Source: Saliniramus sp050485405
GTDB taxonomy: Bacteria; Pseudomonadota; Alphaproteobacteria; Rhizobiales; Beijerinckiaceae
Length of the DNA: 64,000 nucleotides
Direction of reading: 5' to 3'
NCBI GenBank assembly: GCA_050485405.1
Contig: JBJHBI010000003.1
Location: forward strand, 1-64,000
The position numbers and the translations under genes are program-made. Under the pieces are notes generated by a model. It saw nothing but the letters and a program-made list of their open reading frames with translations, made no database searches and was not told where the DNA came from. This document shows, one piece after another, positions 18,250 to 25,349 of this stretch (positions are counted from its first letter, which is position 1; every line of letters begins with the position of its first letter).

Positions 18250-19485
18250 ATGGCCACAGAAATCCGCGTACCCACCCTCGGCGAATCCGTCAGCGAAGCG
18301 ACGATCGCGCGCTGGTTCAAGCAGCCCGGCGAGGCCGTCAAGGCCGACGAGCCGCTGGTCGAGCTCGAAACCGACAAGGTCACCCTCGAAGTCAACGCCC
18401 CGGCTTCGGGCGTCCTGAGCGACATCGTCGCCCAGGAAGGCGAGACGGTGGAGCCCGACGCCCTGCTCGGCTCGATCGACGAGGGCGGCAGCGCGGCTGC
18501 GACGCCGGCCAAAAAGGACGAGAAGAAGGAAGAGAAGAAAGCCGAGAGCAAGCCCGAGCCGGCGAAATCCGCCTCCGCTCCCGCCGCCAAGGCTTCCGAT
18601 CACGGCCCCGCCGTCTCGCGCCTCTCGGCGGAAAGCGGCGTCGATCCCGCGAATGTCTCGGGCTCCGGCAAGGATGGCCGCGTGACGAAGGGCGACATGC
18701 TCGCCGCGATCGCCTCCGGCGGCACGTCCGCCCCCTCCTCCGCACCCGCCCAGTCGGCCCGTCCGTCTTCCGCACCGGTCGATGCGGAGCGCGAGGAACG
18801 CGTGCGCATGACCAAGCTGCGCCAGACCATCGCGCGCCGCCTCAAGGACGCCCAGAACACCGCCGCCATGCTGACGACGTTCAACGATGTCGACATGGGC
18901 GCGGTGATGGATCTGCGCAAGCAATACAAGGACATCTTCGAGAAGAAGCACGGCGTGAAGCTCGGCTTCATGGGCTTCTTCACCAAGGCCGTGGTCCAGG
19001 CCCTGAAGGAACTACCCGCGGTCAATGCCGAAATCGACGGCACCGATCTCGTTTATAAGAACTACTACCACATCGGCATCGCCGTCGGCACGGATAAAGG
19101 CCTCGTCGTGCCGGTGGTGCGTGACGCCGACCAGCTCTCCATCGCCGGTATCGAGAAGACGATCACCGATTTCGGCAAGCGCGCCCGCGACGGCAAGCTG
19201 ACCATCGACGAGATGCAGGGCGGCACCTTCACCATCACCAATGGCGGCATCTACGGCTCGCTGATGTCGACGCCGATCCTGAACGCCCCGCAATCGGGCA
19301 TTCTGGGCATGCACCGCATCGAGAACCGCCCGGTAGTCAAGGACGGCCAGATCGTCGCGCGCCCGATGATGTATCTCGCGCTCTCCTACGATCACCGCAT
19401 CGTCGACGGCAAGGAAGCCGTGACCTTCCTCGTGCGCATCAAGGAAGCCCTGGAAGATCCCGCGCGTCTCGTGCTCGATCTCTGA
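18250..19485 (+). CDS. sucB: 2-oxoglutarate dehydrogenase E2, dihydrolipoyl succinyltransferase
   Basis: E2 core of the 2-oxoglutarate dehydrogenase complex. The 411-residue protein shows, in order: one lipoyl domain (residues about 1-76, lipoyl lysine in ETDKVTLEV), a charged Ala/Pro/Lys linker, the E3/E1-binding domain (about 118-155, GSGKDGRVTKGDML) and the catalytic domain with SYDHRIVDGKEAV near the C-terminus, containing the active-site His and Asp. The lipoyl group would be supplied through LipB encoded at 5877-6596. Confidence 0.97.
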   Translation: MATEIRVPTLGESVSEATIARWFKQPGEAVKADEPLVELETDKVTLEVNAPASGVLSDIVAQEGETVEPDALLGSIDEGGSAAATPAKKDEKKEEKKAESKPEPAKSASAPAAKASDHGPAVSRLSAESGVDPANVSGSGKDGRVTKGDMLAAIASGGTSAPSSAPAQSARPSSAPVDAEREERVRMTKLRQTIARRLKDAQNTAAMLTTFNDVDMGAVMDLRKQYKDIFEKKHGVKLGFMGFFTKAVVQALKELPAVNAEIDGTDLVYKNYYHIGIAVGTDKGLVVPVVRDADQLSIAGIEKTITDFGKRARDGKLTIDEMQGGTFTITNGGIYGSLMSTPILNAPQSGILGMHRIENRPVVKDGQIVARPMMYLALSYDHRIVDGKEAVTFLVRIKEALEDPARLVLDL

Positions 19486-19684
19486 TCACACCACGCCCCT
19501 CCCTCCCCTCAGGGGAGGGATCGAGGATGGGGTCTTCGCGCACAGCGCGAAATCGAAAAACGGCTTTTTGCTCTGAAGGGGGTGGCACGAGCCACAGGGT
19601 GTGAACCGGCTAGCCGGCCCTACCCCACCCCGCCCCTCCCCTTAGGGGATGGAGAGCCGCCCGCATCATGAAGAGGCAGATTCC
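19486..19684. repeat. Hairpin-rich, REP-like spacer between sucB and lpdA
   Basis: The 199-base gap holds several dyads: CCCTCCCC-TCA-GGGGAGGG (19501-19519), GTGGC-ACGA-GCCAC (19582-19595), a perfect 12-base palindrome CCGGCTAGCCGG (19606-19617) and TCCCC-TTA-GGGGA (19637-19649). The first and last are near copies of each other. Similar C/G-rich 'CCCTCCCC...GGGGAGGG' blocks are familiar repetitive intergenic elements in Rhizobiales; copy number in this genome cannot be checked here. Confidence 0.6.
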
Positions 19685-21085
19685 ATGACCTACGATCTCG
19701 TCATCATCGGCACCGGCCCCGGCGGATATGTCTGCGCGATCCGCGCGGCGCAGCTGGGGATGAAGACCGCCGTCATCGAAAAGCGGGAAGCCCATGGCGG
19801 CACCTGCCTGAATGTCGGCTGCATTCCGTCCAAGGCGCTCCTGCACGCCTCGCACATGTTCGAGGAGGCGGGGACGCATTTCAAGACGCTCGGTATCGAT
19901 GTGGGCAAGCCCAAGCTCGACCTGAAGGCCATGCTCGCCCACAAGGACGACGCCATCGCGGGCAATACCAAGGGCATCGAATTCCTGCTCAAGAAGAACA
20001 AAATCGACGCCTTCCACGGCACCGGCAAGGTGCTTTCCGCCGGCAAGGTCTCCGTGACGGGGCCGGACGGCAAGGCGCAGGAGATCGAGACGAAGAACAT
20101 CGTCATCGCCACCGGCTCCGACGTCGTCAGCCTGCCCGGGATCGAGATCGACGAGAAGCGCATCGTCTCGTCGACCGGTGCTCTGGATCTGACGGACGTG
20201 CCCAAGAAGATGGTGGTGATCGGCGGCGGCGTGATCGGTCTCGAACTGGGCTCGGTCTGGCGTCGTCTCGGCGCCGAGGTCACCGTGGTCGAATTCCTCG
20301 ATCGTATCCTCGCCGGCATGGACGGCGATGTCGCCAAGCAATTCCAGCGCATGCTCCAGAAGCAGGGCGTGAGCTTCAAGCTCGGCTCCAAGGTCACCAG
20401 CGCGAAGGCCTCCGGCAAGGGTGTCAAGCTCACCGTCGAGCCGGCCAAGGGTGGTGATGCGGAGACGCTCGAAGCTGATATCGTCCTCGTCGCCGTGGGC
20501 CGCAAGCCCTATACCGAGGGGCTCGGCCTCGAGGAAGCCGGCGTGAAGCTGGACGAGCGCGGGCGCGTCGCGATCGATGCGCATTACGCCACCAACGTGC
20601 AGGGCATCTACGCGATCGGCGACGTCGTCACCGGCCCGATGCTGGCCCACAAGGCCGAGGATGAGGGCGTCGCCCTCGCCGAGCAGCTCGCCGGGAAGGC
20701 CGGCCACGTGAATTACGGCATCATTCCGAACGTGGTCTACACCTATCCGGAGGTCGCCTCGATCGGCAAGACCGAGGAAGAGCTCAAGGAAGCGGGCACG
20801 GCTTACAATGTCGGCAAGTTCCCCTTCACCGCGAATGGCCGCGCCAAGGCCAACCTGCAGACGGACGGCTTCGTCAAGATCCTCGCCGACAAGGAGACCG
20901 ACCGCGTGCTCGGCGCTCACATCGTCGGCCCGGAAGCGGGCGACCTGATCCACGAGATCGCCGTGGCGATGGAATTCGGCGCCTCCTCCGAGGATATCGC
21001 CCGGACCTGCCACGCCCACCCGACCCTGTCGGAGGCGGTGAAGGAAGCGGCGCTCGCAGTCGATAATCGCGCGCTTCATATGTGA
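19685..21085 (+). CDS. lpdA: Dihydrolipoyl dehydrogenase (E3)
   Basis: FAD enzyme that reoxidises the lipoyl arms of SucB with NAD. The 466-residue protein has the FAD-binding GTGPGGYVCAIRAAQLG, the redox disulfide GGTCLNVGCIPSKAL, the NAD-binding GGGVIGLELGSVWRRLG, the second FAD motif AIGDVVTGPMLAHKAEDEG and the active-site HAHPTLSEA. I chose the ATG directly before TYDLVIIG; an upstream in-frame ATG at 19649 would add 12 residues that do not fit the family. Confidence 0.97.
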   Translation: MTYDLVIIGTGPGGYVCAIRAAQLGMKTAVIEKREAHGGTCLNVGCIPSKALLHASHMFEEAGTHFKTLGIDVGKPKLDLKAMLAHKDDAIAGNTKGIEFLLKKNKIDAFHGTGKVLSAGKVSVTGPDGKAQEIETKNIVIATGSDVVSLPGIEIDEKRIVSSTGALDLTDVPKKMVVIGGGVIGLELGSVWRRLGAEVTVVEFLDRILAGMDGDVAKQFQRMLQKQGVSFKLGSKVTSAKASGKGVKLTVEPAKGGDAETLEADIVLVAVGRKPYTEGLGLEEAGVKLDERGRVAIDAHYATNVQGIYAIGDVVTGPMLAHKAEDEGVALAEQLAGKAGHVNYGIIPNVVYTYPEVASIGKTEEELKEAGTAYNVGKFPFTANGRAKANLQTDGFVKILADKETDRVLGAHIVGPEAGDLIHEIAVAMEFGASSEDIARTCHAHPTLSEAVKEAALAVDNRALHM

Positions 21086-21101
21086 TGCGGTGCAGCGGCG
21101 G

Positions 21102-21133
21102 GGTTTCGGGCATCGAGGCGATGCATCGAAACC
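21102..21133. terminator. Composite hairpin after lpdA
   Basis: GGTTTCG pairs with CGAAACC and, inside it, GCATCG with CGATGC around a 3-base loop, giving a 13-bp interrupted stem. A separate perfect 14-base palindrome CCGCGCATGCGCGG lies at 21170-21183. Both are in the gap between convergent lpdA and the receiver gene and probably end one or both transcripts. No U-tract is seen. Confidence 0.5.
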
Positions 21134-21213
21134 TCGCCTGCATTGCCGGCGGCGTGATTGTGGATGAAGCCGCGCATGCGCGGTGATCGCGAAGGCCCGA
21201 CGATCGTGCCGCC

Positions 21214-22086
21214 TCAGCGGCGGCGGGCGCGACGCTCTTCCTCGAGCCGGATGCTGCGGGCATGTACGCGCCCGGTCGCGTTGAGGAGATAGGGCCGGCG
21301 CAGGTTGAACACTTCGTGGAGCATGTCCTCGACGTGATGCGCGTAGAACGGCTTCTGAAGAAACGTCGTGAAGCCGAAATGGCGTGACGCCGCTTCGATC
21401 TTCTCGGCACCTGGCGCGGAAATCAGAACGAGCGCCGTATGAGGCGCCGCATCCTTGACCTGACAGGCCGTCTCCAGACCGTCCATTCCATCGAGATGCA
21501 GATCGATCAGCGCGACATCGAAGGGGGTGGCGCGCATCATCTTGACGGCGTGCACACCGGAATCGGTTTCCTCGACCTTCAGATTGAAGCGCGATTGCTT
21601 CATCAGCCGCGTGACGAGCGCGCGGGTCGTCTCCGACCCCTCGACGAGCAGGACCCGCATCGGCGCCCGCATGCGGATCACGGCCTGCATCAGACCGGCG
21701 ATATGCGCCTCATCGTAGGGTTTCTTGAGGAATTCGTAGGCTTCGAGCTCGTTCGACAGCGCGACCCAGCGGCTGAGCACCTTGTCCGACATCAGCACGG
21801 TGAGCGGCTCGACCCCCTCCTGCCGCGCGAGGACGACGGCTTCCGCGCCGTTGATGCCGGGCATCTTGACGTTGACGAAGAGGACGTCGGGCCGCTTCGC
21901 GATGATCGCGGCGACGGCTTCCTGCCCATCCGCGACGACGGTGAGCTGGACCTGCGGGACGGCAGCACGCACGGCGTCCGCGACATGGGCGCGCTGCTCC
22001 GGATCGGGTTCCGCGATCATGACATGCAGCCGCGCAGCGCCGGCATCCGCGCGTGCGACATTGGCTGGCCCGATCCCCATCGACAC
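21214..22086 (-). CDS. Tandem receiver-domain protein with a degenerate first receiver
   Basis: This 290-residue protein contains two response-regulator receiver domains, about residues 20-140 and 142-260, then a short basic tail, with no DNA-binding or enzymatic output domain. In the second receiver the phosphorylation site is Asp195 (ALIDLHLDG) with Lys245 in FLQKPF. In the first receiver the same position is Asn72 (FVNVKMPG), although the lysine (FLKKPYD) is kept, so it should not be phosphorylated normally. No histidine kinase is adjacent. The start is GTG at 22086 or ATG at 22080. The partner and role are unknown. Confidence 0.8.
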   Translation of the reverse strand: MSMGIGPANVARADAGAARLHVMIAEPDPEQRAHVADAVRAAVPQVQLTVVADGQEAVAAIIAKRPDVLFVNVKMPGINGAEAVVLARQEGVEPLTVLMSDKVLSRWVALSNELEAYEFLKKPYDEAHIAGLMQAVIRMRAPMRVLLVEGSETTRALVTRLMKQSRFNLKVEETDSGVHAVKMMRATPFDVALIDLHLDGMDGLETACQVKDAAPHTALVLISAPGAEKIEAASRHFGFTTFLQKPFYAHHVEDMLHEVFNLRRPYLLNATGRVHARSIRLEEERRARRR

Positions 22087-22451
22087 GATGTCCGTCCCTT
22101 TTTTTGCTCAATCAGCAATTTAGCGAAAAATGATTGTCACGGCGTTACCGAAAGTTTCGCAACGTCAATCTGGCTGATCGCCTGCTTCCGGCTCGGCCTC
22201 ATAGGCATACCCCGAAACGCGGGAAGGCAAAAGAAATTTGCGGCATACGTTGACTTTTGGCGGCGAAACCGGCAATGACACCGCGATGCGCGGGTCGGCG
22301 ACGGCCCGCGTATTTCTTGACGCACCCGTGGATCGGTTCCGGCTCTCGCCGCGACCCGGCCTGTCGTTCGCTGTACGAGGTCTCCTCGCGCGGCGAAAGA
22401 GGAGGGCGCGTTCCTCGCAAACGAAAAACGCAGATCTGAGGATACGCGACT
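22087..22451 (+). promoter_or_regulatory. Leader region of rpsD
   Basis: No gene is seen here. The stretch is AT-richer than its surroundings next to the receiver gene start. TTGACT (22250-22255) and TTGACG (22317-22322) are possible -35 elements for rpsD, but neither has a good -10 at normal spacing. I saw no recognisable S4-binding leader structure. Confidence 0.35.
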
Positions 22452-23069
22452 ATGTCGAAGCGCATTCAGGCGAAGTACAAAATCGATCGCCGCATGGGCG
22501 AAAACATCTGGGGCCGCCCCAAGAGCCCCGTCAACCGCCGCGAATACGGCCCCGGCCAGCACGGCCAGCGCCGCAAGGGCAAGCTCTCCGACTTCGGCAC
22601 GCAGCTGCGCGCCAAGCAGAAGCTCAAGGGCTATTACGGCAACATCACCGAGAAGCAGTTCCGCCGCTATTACGCCGAGGCGATCCGCCTGCGCGGCGAT
22701 TCCGGTGAGAACCTCGTCGGCCTGCTCGAGCGCCGTCTCGACGCGGTGATCTACCGCGCCAAGTTCGCGCCGACCCCCTTCGCCGCCCGCCAGTTCGTCA
22801 ATCACGGCCACGTGCTCGTGAACGGCCGCCGCACCAACATCCCGAGCTTCCTGGTCAAGCCCGGTGACGTGGTCGAGGTGAAGGACACCTCCAAGCAGCT
22901 CGTCATCGTGCTCGAATCGGTGCAGCTCGCCGAGCGCGACGTGCCCGACTACATCGAAGCCGATCACAGCAAGATGGTCGCCAAGTACCTGCGCGTTCCG
23001 ACACTGTCGGAAGTACCCTATGCCGTGCAGATGGAACCCAACCTCGTTATCGAGTTCTATTCGCGCTGA
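22452..23069 (+). CDS. rpsD: 30S ribosomal protein S4
   Basis: The 205-residue protein is S4, one of the primary 16S rRNA binders that starts 30S assembly. It shows GENIWGRPKSPVNRREYGPG, then the S4 RNA-binding domain (about residues 94-155, LERRLDAVIYRAKFAPT and NHGHVLVNGRR) and the C-terminal NLVIEFYSR. The N-terminus lacks the four-cysteine zinc site, so it is the zinc-independent form. It stands alone, not in the alpha operon, and is followed by a classical terminator. Confidence 0.98.
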   Translation: MSKRIQAKYKIDRRMGENIWGRPKSPVNRREYGPGQHGQRRKGKLSDFGTQLRAKQKLKGYYGNITEKQFRRYYAEAIRLRGDSGENLVGLLERRLDAVIYRAKFAPTPFAARQFVNHGHVLVNGRRTNIPSFLVKPGDVVEVKDTSKQLVIVLESVQLAERDVPDYIEADHSKMVAKYLRVPTLSEVPYAVQMEPNLVIEFYSR

Positions 23070-23098
23070 TCATTGCGCGAGTATCACTGGCAACGATC

Positions 23099-23127
23099 GG
23101 GCCGCCCCTCGGGGCGGCCCTTTTTTT
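23099..23127 (+). terminator. Rho-independent terminator of rpsD
   Basis: GGGCCGCCCC and GGGGCGGCCC form a perfect 10-bp stem with a very short loop, followed directly by seven T residues. It lies 29 bases after the rpsD stop. This is one of the clearest intrinsic terminators in the window. Confidence 0.93.
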
Positions 23128-23159
23128 ATTCGTGGCACTCGAACTGAGCGAAAAGCCCG

Positions 23160-23762
23160 TTATTCGGCGACTTTCGTCGCCTCGAAGGCGGGAACCTCGG
23201 CGGCGAAGCGCTGCATGAAGGTGTCGAGGCCCGGGTGGCTCTTGCGGTAGGCGCCCTCGAAGCGCAGATCCATATGGCCCAGCGCGCAGGCGACCGAGAT
23301 CGTGCCGACATCGATCTTGCCGGCGAAATCCGGCGCCTGTATCGCCAGCGCGTCGAGCGCGCGCGCAACCTTTTCCTTCTGATATTCGACCCACTTGGCT
23401 TCGTGGCGGGCGGGATCGCGCCAGCGGCCTTCATAGAGGACGAGGATATTGGCATCGACCAGCCCGTCCGCGAGCGCCTGAAGGCGCAGGACCGGGAAGC
23501 GCGCCGCACCGTCCGGGATCAGGCGCCCGCCGCCGGCGAGGTGGTCGAGATACTCGACGATGACACGCGAATCGTACCAGGTGCTGCCGTCATCCTCGAT
23601 CAGGACCGGGATCTTGCCGAGCGGGTTCTGCTGGCGAAGGCTGTCTTTCGGATCGGTCGTGTCGGCCCCTTCCACGGTGAGCCGGCCGGACAGGCCGAGC
23701 ACCGATGCGGCGATCTTCACCTTGCGGCCGAAGGGTGAAGCCGGAGACGTGCGCAGGATCAT
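23160..23762 (-). CDS. Glutathione S-transferase family protein
   Basis: The 200-residue protein has an N-terminal thioredoxin-like GST domain (about residues 1-78, with SPFGRKVKIAASVLGL, the cis-proline context NPLGKIPVLIEDDG and the glutathione-contacting DSRVIVEYLD) and an all-helical C-terminal domain. These features support binding of glutathione, but the substrate is unknown. The start ATG at 23762 has GGGAGG just upstream; longer in-frame extensions lack support. It converges on rpsD. Confidence 0.88.
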   Translation of the reverse strand: MILRTSPASPFGRKVKIAASVLGLSGRLTVEGADTTDPKDSLRQQNPLGKIPVLIEDDGSTWYDSRVIVEYLDHLAGGGRLIPDGAARFPVLRLQALADGLVDANILVLYEGRWRDPARHEAKWVEYQKEKVARALDALAIQAPDFAGKIDVGTISVACALGHMDLRFEGAYRKSHPGLDTFMQRFAAEVPAFEATKVAE

Positions 23763-23886
23763 GATTTCCTCCCTGGAACTGCGTTCGCGCCCATGGTTAC
23801 GCAGGCGGATGCCCGAGGCCAAGCCGGCGCGCGGTGATTCAGCGACCCGCACATGCATCACCATATGGGTGAATGGCGCAAGTGCC

Positions 23887-23912
23887 GCTTTGAAGTGGTG
23901 CTTTGAAGTGGC
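23887..23912. repeat. 13-bp tandem duplication
   Basis: GCTTTGAAGTGG plus one more base (T in the first copy, C in the second) occurs twice in tandem with no spacer. It lies in the 235-base gap between the divergent GST and moeB-like genes. A small dyad TCACC-N5-GGTGA is nearby at 23858-23872. Either could belong to a promoter or operator; function is unknown. Confidence 0.6.
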
Positions 23913-23997
23913 TCTTGGAAGCCGTGCGCCGAAGTCGCGCTGGAAAAATCCGATCTCCGCGCTTTGCGGGCGTGGATCCGAGCGATAATCTGCGCCC

Positions 23998-24783
23998 ATG
24001 ACGCTCTCATCAGACGAAATCGCCCGCTATGCCCGCCATCTCGTGCTTTCCGATATCGGGGGGCCGGGCCAGGCGAAGATCAAGGCCGCACGCGTGCTGG
24101 TGATCGGCGCCGGCGGGCTCGGTGCGCCGCTGCTGCAATATCTCGCGGCGGCGGGCGTGGGCCGCATCGGCATCGTCGACGACGACATCGTCGATCTCTC
24201 CAATCTCCAGCGCCAGATCATCCACGGCACCCCGGATATCGGTCGCCCGAAGGTCGCCTCCGCAACCGACGCCATCGCCCGGCTCAATCCGCATGTCACG
24301 GTCGAGGCGCACGCGATGCGCATCACGTCGGAGAATGCGCGCGATCTGATCGCGGATTACGACATCGTGGCGGAGGGCTCGGACAATTTCGAGACGCGCT
24401 ACGCGGTCTCGGATGCCTGCTTTTACATGCGCAAGCCGCTGGTCACGGCGGCGCTCGGCCAGTTCGACGGCTCGCTGACGGTTTTGCGCCCCTATGAGCG
24501 GGGTGCCGACGGGCAGTTGAACCCGACCTATCGCTGCCTCTTCCCCGACCCGCCACCGCCCGGCGCGGTCCCGACCTGCGCGCAGGCCGGTATTCTGGGT
24601 GCGCTCGCGGGCGTGATGGGATCGTTCATGGCGATGCAGGTCCTGCGCGAGATCACCGGCTTCGGCGAGGACATGGTCGGGCGGCTCCTGATGGTCGATG
24701 CACGCTCCATGCGCTTCGACATGATGCGCTATCGCCGCGACCCGGCCAACCCGCTCAGCGGTGACGGCACTCAGTCGCCGTAG
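23998..24783 (+). CDS. moeB: E1-like sulfur-carrier adenylyltransferase (MoeB/ThiF family)
   Basis: The protein adenylates the C-terminal glycine of a sulfur-carrier protein such as MoaD or ThiS. The 261 residues show the nucleotide-binding GAGGLGAPLLQYLAAAG, VDLSNLQRQ, the DNFETRYAVSDAC motif and PTYRCLFP. Only single cysteines remain where E. coli MoeB has a four-cysteine zinc site, a loss seen in related alphaproteobacterial proteins. A MoaD with a C-terminal Gly-Gly is encoded at 50019-50276, so molybdopterin synthesis is likely; thiamine synthesis is the alternative. The 3' end overlaps rsmD by 13 bases, convergently. Confidence 0.85.
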   Translation: MTLSSDEIARYARHLVLSDIGGPGQAKIKAARVLVIGAGGLGAPLLQYLAAAGVGRIGIVDDDIVDLSNLQRQIIHGTPDIGRPKVASATDAIARLNPHVTVEAHAMRITSENARDLIADYDIVAEGSDNFETRYAVSDACFYMRKPLVTAALGQFDGSLTVLRPYERGADGQLNPTYRCLFPDPPPPGAVPTCAQAGILGALAGVMGSFMAMQVLREITGFGEDMVGRLLMVDARSMRFDMMRYRRDPANPLSGDGTQSP

Positions 24784-25343
24784 CGCGCGAAGGTCACCCG
24801 GGTATCGCCGTAATCGCGGGTCTCGAGCGCGGTGAAGCCCTCGGGCAGGACCGCGTCGACCTCGATACTCTCCTCGACGACGACGAGCGCGCCCGGGCGC
24901 ATCCAGCCGCCCTGTGCGCAGGCCGTGAGCGCGCGCGGTGCGAGATCGCGGCCATAGGGGGGATCGCAGAATACGAGATCGGCGGGGGCGAACTTGTCGG
25001 CGGCCCCGAGCCGCGTCGCATCGCGCCGGAACAGGCGTGTCACACCGCCGAGCCCCAGCGCCTCGACATTCTCGCGAATGAGCCCGCGCGCCTGCGCACC
25101 GTCATCGACGAAGAGCGCGAATGCCGCTCCGCGCGAGAGCGCTTCGAGGCCGAGCGCCCCGGTACCGGCGAAGAGATCGATCACCCGAGCACCGTCGCAG
25201 GCATCGTCATAGCCATGGGCGAGGATGTTGAAGATCGCCTCGCGCAGGCGGTCGGAGGTCGGGCGGATCGGCCCCGGCTTGCCGGTTCCGGCCTTCGGCC
25301 CGACGATCGCACGCCCGCTCAGACGCCCGCCCACGATACGCAT
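24771..25343 (-). CDS. rsmD: 16S rRNA (guanine966-N2)-methyltransferase RsmD
   Basis: The 190-residue protein matches RsmD: MRIVGGRLSGRAI at the start, RPTSDRLREAIFNIL, the SAM-binding VIDLFAGTGALGLEALSRGA and the catalytic DPPYG. It methylates one guanine of 16S rRNA during 30S assembly. It follows the pseudouridine synthase gene by six bases and shares its operon, a common pairing in alphaproteobacteria. Confidence 0.94.
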   Translation of the reverse strand: MRIVGGRLSGRAIVGPKAGTGKPGPIRPTSDRLREAIFNILAHGYDDACDGARVIDLFAGTGALGLEALSRGAAFALFVDDGAQARGLIRENVEALGLGGVTRLFRRDATRLGAADKFAPADLVFCDPPYGRDLAPRALTACAQGGWMRPGALVVVEESIEVDAVLPEGFTALETRDYGDTRVTFARYGD

Positions 25344-25349
25344 TGCGGA

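Noticed and set aside
15009..18590. A 1193-codon open frame on the minus strand opposite sucA/sucB
   Set aside because: It mirrors real genes sucA and sucB, has low-complexity content, no family motif and no ribosome binding site; it results from high GC and codon bias.
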